Notes under the pieces: model-generated
What the model saw: only the letters and a program-made list of their open reading frames with translations
Told to the model about the DNA's origin: nothing
The model's database searches: none
Assembly (NCBI RefSeq): GCF_001314995.1
Contig: NZ_CP012938.1
Location: 4,712,001-4,776,000, forward strand
Source: Bacteroides ovatus
GTDB lineage: Bacteria; Bacteroidota; Bacteroidia; Bacteroidales; Bacteroidaceae
Length of the DNA stretch: 64,000 nucleotides
Reading direction: 5' to 3'
Position numbers and translations under genes: made by a program
In this document: piece after piece, positions 61,924-64,000 of the stretch
Numbering within the stretch: the stretch's first letter is position 1
How the letters are laid out: each line of letters begins with the position of its first letter

Positions 61924-64000
61924 ATGAAATACATCAATAACAAGATAATTGCTTTTACACTGATCGCTGCGTCGATAATGTCGTGTACAGACGAATATAA
62001 TTGCCAGCTTCAAGTAGAGAAACCACAGAATGCAGCTATCAACGAATATTTAGCTCAATTTGACCTGCTGAAGTCGTATATTGACCGTAGTGGCACACCT
62101 TTTCAGTTAGCTGTAAATGTACCGGGAAGCGAATTTGTAAAGAAAGAAATTGCATTCAGTACAGTGTTTACCAATTTTGATGCAGTGGATATGAACGGTT
62201 CTTACGATCCGTTAAATACACTAAAGGAGGACGGTACTTACAATTTTGGTGGCATGCAAACGGCTGCCGATGTAGCAGCGGAGGCTGGCGTGACTCTTTA
62301 TGGAGGGGTACTTTGTTCAAACCAAGGACAGCGTGCCGCATATTATAATAAGCTTATCGAGCCGATAGATATTCCGGTAGAAGTTCAGAAAGGAACAACG
62401 AAATTATTTAATTTCGAAAATGATGCTATTGGTACGACTTATCCGATGACAGGTAATAGCTCGGCTATAGTTGAGGAAGACCCTGCCGGTGAAAGCGGTC
62501 ATGTTTTACATGTGGGAACAAATGATGTGAAAGCTGCTTATTCCTATCCTAAATTTCACGTAGTTTTGCCTGCAGGAAGAAAACTCGGAGATTACGTTAG
62601 ATTGAATATAGATTTGCGTTTTGTAGGAACTGATGGGATTTGGGGACAAGGTTTACGAGTCTTGATCAATGGAACGGAGTTTAATGTAGGAAAAAATGGA
62701 AATGATTTCTGTGACGGAGGTGATAAATGGAAACGTGAAGGAACAATTAATCTGAAAGATGCTACTGCTCCCGGATTGGTAGTACCCGAAAGTTTTGGAA
62801 GTCTGACAGAATTTGATTTAGCGATAGGTTCTGCATCCACTAGTGCACAATTTTATATAGATAATATTTCTATGGACTATGAAGTATCCGGAAAAGGTAC
62901 TACGGTTATCAATTTTGAAGGGGATAATCTGAATACAGTGTATCCTATGGTTGCTGGAGCTGGTGCTCCCAATAGCGGTACAGCTACTGTAGTAGAAGAT
63001 CCAGAAAGAGAGACTGGTCATGTACTTTACATAGATCAGGCTTCGCATTACTTCCCGGAATTTACAGTTAAGTTAGCTGAAGGCAAGACCCTTGGAGATT
63101 ATACCGGTATGTCAATGGATATGCGCCTTTTAAAAGGGATGTATGGTTATGGAATGTACGTGAAAATTAATGGTCAGTTATTAAATCTTCATCAAAATGC
63201 AGCTGCTTACGGTTACGCAGAGAATGATACTTGGAAACGTGATGGTGTATTTGTGACCTTTGTGAAGGAAGGTACTTACACTGCTTTGGGTGAAGCGGTT
63301 CCAGCTACTACAATTGAGATACCCAATGCAATGAAAGACCTCAATGAAATAACATTTGCGATCGGTTCCAGTTCTGGCAACTGGACAGCATACATCGATA
63401 ATCTGATTTTTGTATGGGAAGCCAAGCCGCAACATATCGAAAAGACTCCAGAAGAGAAAAAGGAAATCTTCACTAAAGAAATGGAAAAATGGATTGGTGG
63501 TATGGTGTATGCAGGTGTGAATGAAACGAAGAGTGTAAAAGCTTGGAATATAATTGGTAATCCTTTGGATAAGACTGTTAATGATAATACATTTAACTGG
63601 GGTGAATATTTGGGTGAAGTAGACTATGCACGTACCGCCGTGAAGATTGCCCGTGATACAGTGAAGAATGCCAATGTAGATCTTGAGCTTTTTGTCAGCA
63701 ACACATTTGGTCAATATGATGAAATGGGGAATATGGCTGATGAACTCATATCTTTAGTTGATGCTTGGGAAGCAGACAACGTTACCAAAATTGACGGGTA
63801 CAATATTCTTCTCAATGCAATTTATTCCAAAGATGTTGTTTTCCAGGAAGGCAATAAAACGATGATCACCAATCTGTTTGATAAATTAGGTAAGACTGGT
63901 AAACTGATACGGGTATCCGATCTTAGCATGATGGTTGAAGAACTGGATGGCAACTTTATTGCGATTAATAAATTAACAGAAGAAGATAGAGCTGCCGCTG
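61924..64000 (+). CDS. GH10-derived lipoprotein with two inserted CBM-like modules, apparently catalytically dead (3' end outside window)
   Basis: 692 codons are visible, open to the edge. Lipobox IMSC at about residue 20. Residues 40-155 look like the first part of a GH10 barrel (FDLLKSYIDRSGTPFQLAVN, FGGMQTAADVAAEAGVTLYG). Two similar beta-sandwich modules follow, about 160-322 (FNFENDAIGTTYPM) and 328-498 (INFEGDNLNTVYPM), like CBM4/22 inserts of Bacteroides GH10 xylanases. The barrel then resumes. Where GH10 has WDVVNE (acid/base Glu) this protein has WNIIGN (541-546), and where GH10 has ITELD (nucleophile Glu) it has VSDLS (664-668). The usual WHSQ appears as CSNQ. It is therefore probably a xylan-binding surface protein rather than an enzyme. 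Confidence 0.8.
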   Translation, partial: MKYINNKIIAFTLIAASIMSCTDEYNCQLQVEKPQNAAINEYLAQFDLLKSYIDRSGTPFQLAVNVPGSEFVKKEIAFSTVFTNFDAVDMNGSYDPLNTLKEDGTYNFGGMQTAADVAAEAGVTLYGGVLCSNQGQRAAYYNKLIEPIDIPVEVQKGTTKLFNFENDAIGTTYPMTGNSSAIVEEDPAGESGHVLHVGTNDVKAAYSYPKFHVVLPAGRKLGDYVRLNIDLRFVGTDGIWGQGLRVLINGTEFNVGKNGNDFCDGGDKWKREGTINLKDATAPGLVVPESFGSLTEFDLAIGSASTSAQFYIDNISMDYEVSGKGTTVINFEGDNLNTVYPMVAGAGAPNSGTATVVEDPERETGHVLYIDQASHYFPEFTVKLAEGKTLGDYTGMSMDMRLLKGMYGYGMYVKINGQLLNLHQNAAAYGYAENDTWKRDGVFVTFVKEGTYTALGEAVPATTIEIPNAMKDLNEITFAIGSSSGNWTAYIDNLIFVWEAKPQHIEKTPEEKKEIFTKEMEKWIGGMVYAGVNETKSVKAWNIIGNPLDKTVNDNTFNWGEYLGEVDYARTAVKIARDTVKNANVDLELFVSNTFGQYDEMGNMADELISLVDAWEADNVTKIDGYNILLNAIYSKDVVFQEGNKTMITNLFDKLGKTGKLIRVSDLSMMVEELDGNFIAINKLTEEDRAAA

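Noticed and set aside
1..64000. Insertion sequences, prophage or conjugative element
   Set aside because: No transposase, integrase or mobilisation gene and no terminal repeats were seen. The only decayed gene is the short fragment at 30835-30990.

Overview
The window is chromosomal DNA of a gut Bacteroides, most likely B. ovatus or B. xylanisolvens. The evidence is the density of SusC/SusD pairs, lipoprotein glycosidases and exported sugar oxidoreductases, the many TAnnTTTG promoter elements (the Bacteroides -7 box), and a right half whose gene order matches what I recall of the large complex-xylan locus of B. ovatus (PUL-XylL). The species call is from memory of gene order, not from a search.

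Left edge (1-5.1 kb, minus strand): the start of a PfkB-type sugar kinase, a tRNA-Leu(UAG), an S41 peptidase lipoprotein, a DUF3316 protein and topoisomerase IV subunit A. From 5.1 to 27.7 kb lies a minus-strand polysaccharide utilisation locus: SusC, SusD, DUF5018 lipoprotein, GH26, GH3, sugar MFS importer, NagA-like and NagB-like enzymes, two Gfo/Idh-like exported proteins, an ApbE flavin transferase, a third Gfo/Idh protein and a small membrane protein. A fourth Gfo/Idh gene and an alpha/beta-hydrolase have their own promoters. A XylR-type regulator (26.5-27.7 kb) is encoded alongside. Three promoters of this locus carry the same two half-sites 21 bp apart, each exactly 28 nt upstream of a TAnnTTTG box, and so define a small regulon.

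Centre (27.8-31 kb): a four-unit, 23-bp-period tandem repeat with a palindromic ACCCGGGT core, then an HU-related protein, glycyl-tRNA synthetase, an FKBP lipoprotein and a decayed gene fragment. From 31 to 36.5 kb a LacI regulator faces a four-gene operon (aldo/keto reductase, amidohydrolase, FucP-type MFS, zinc dehydrogenase). This matches the L-galactose to D-tagaturonate pathway described in B. vulgatus.

Right half (36.6-64 kb, plus strand): GH43, GH3, GH43, GH31, GH97, GH43-CBM6, GH43, two tandem SusC/SusD pairs, a DUF1735/DUF5627-type lipoprotein and a GH10-derived lipoprotein that appears to have lost its catalytic residues and carries two inserted binding modules. Four promoters here share an array of TGTAACAT-like units at about 21-bp steps, ending 29-30 nt before a TAnnTTTG box. 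Their regulator is not in the window. L-galactose is a known substituent of complex cereal glucuronoarabinoxylan, so the L-galactose operon and the xylan locus probably act on the same polymer.
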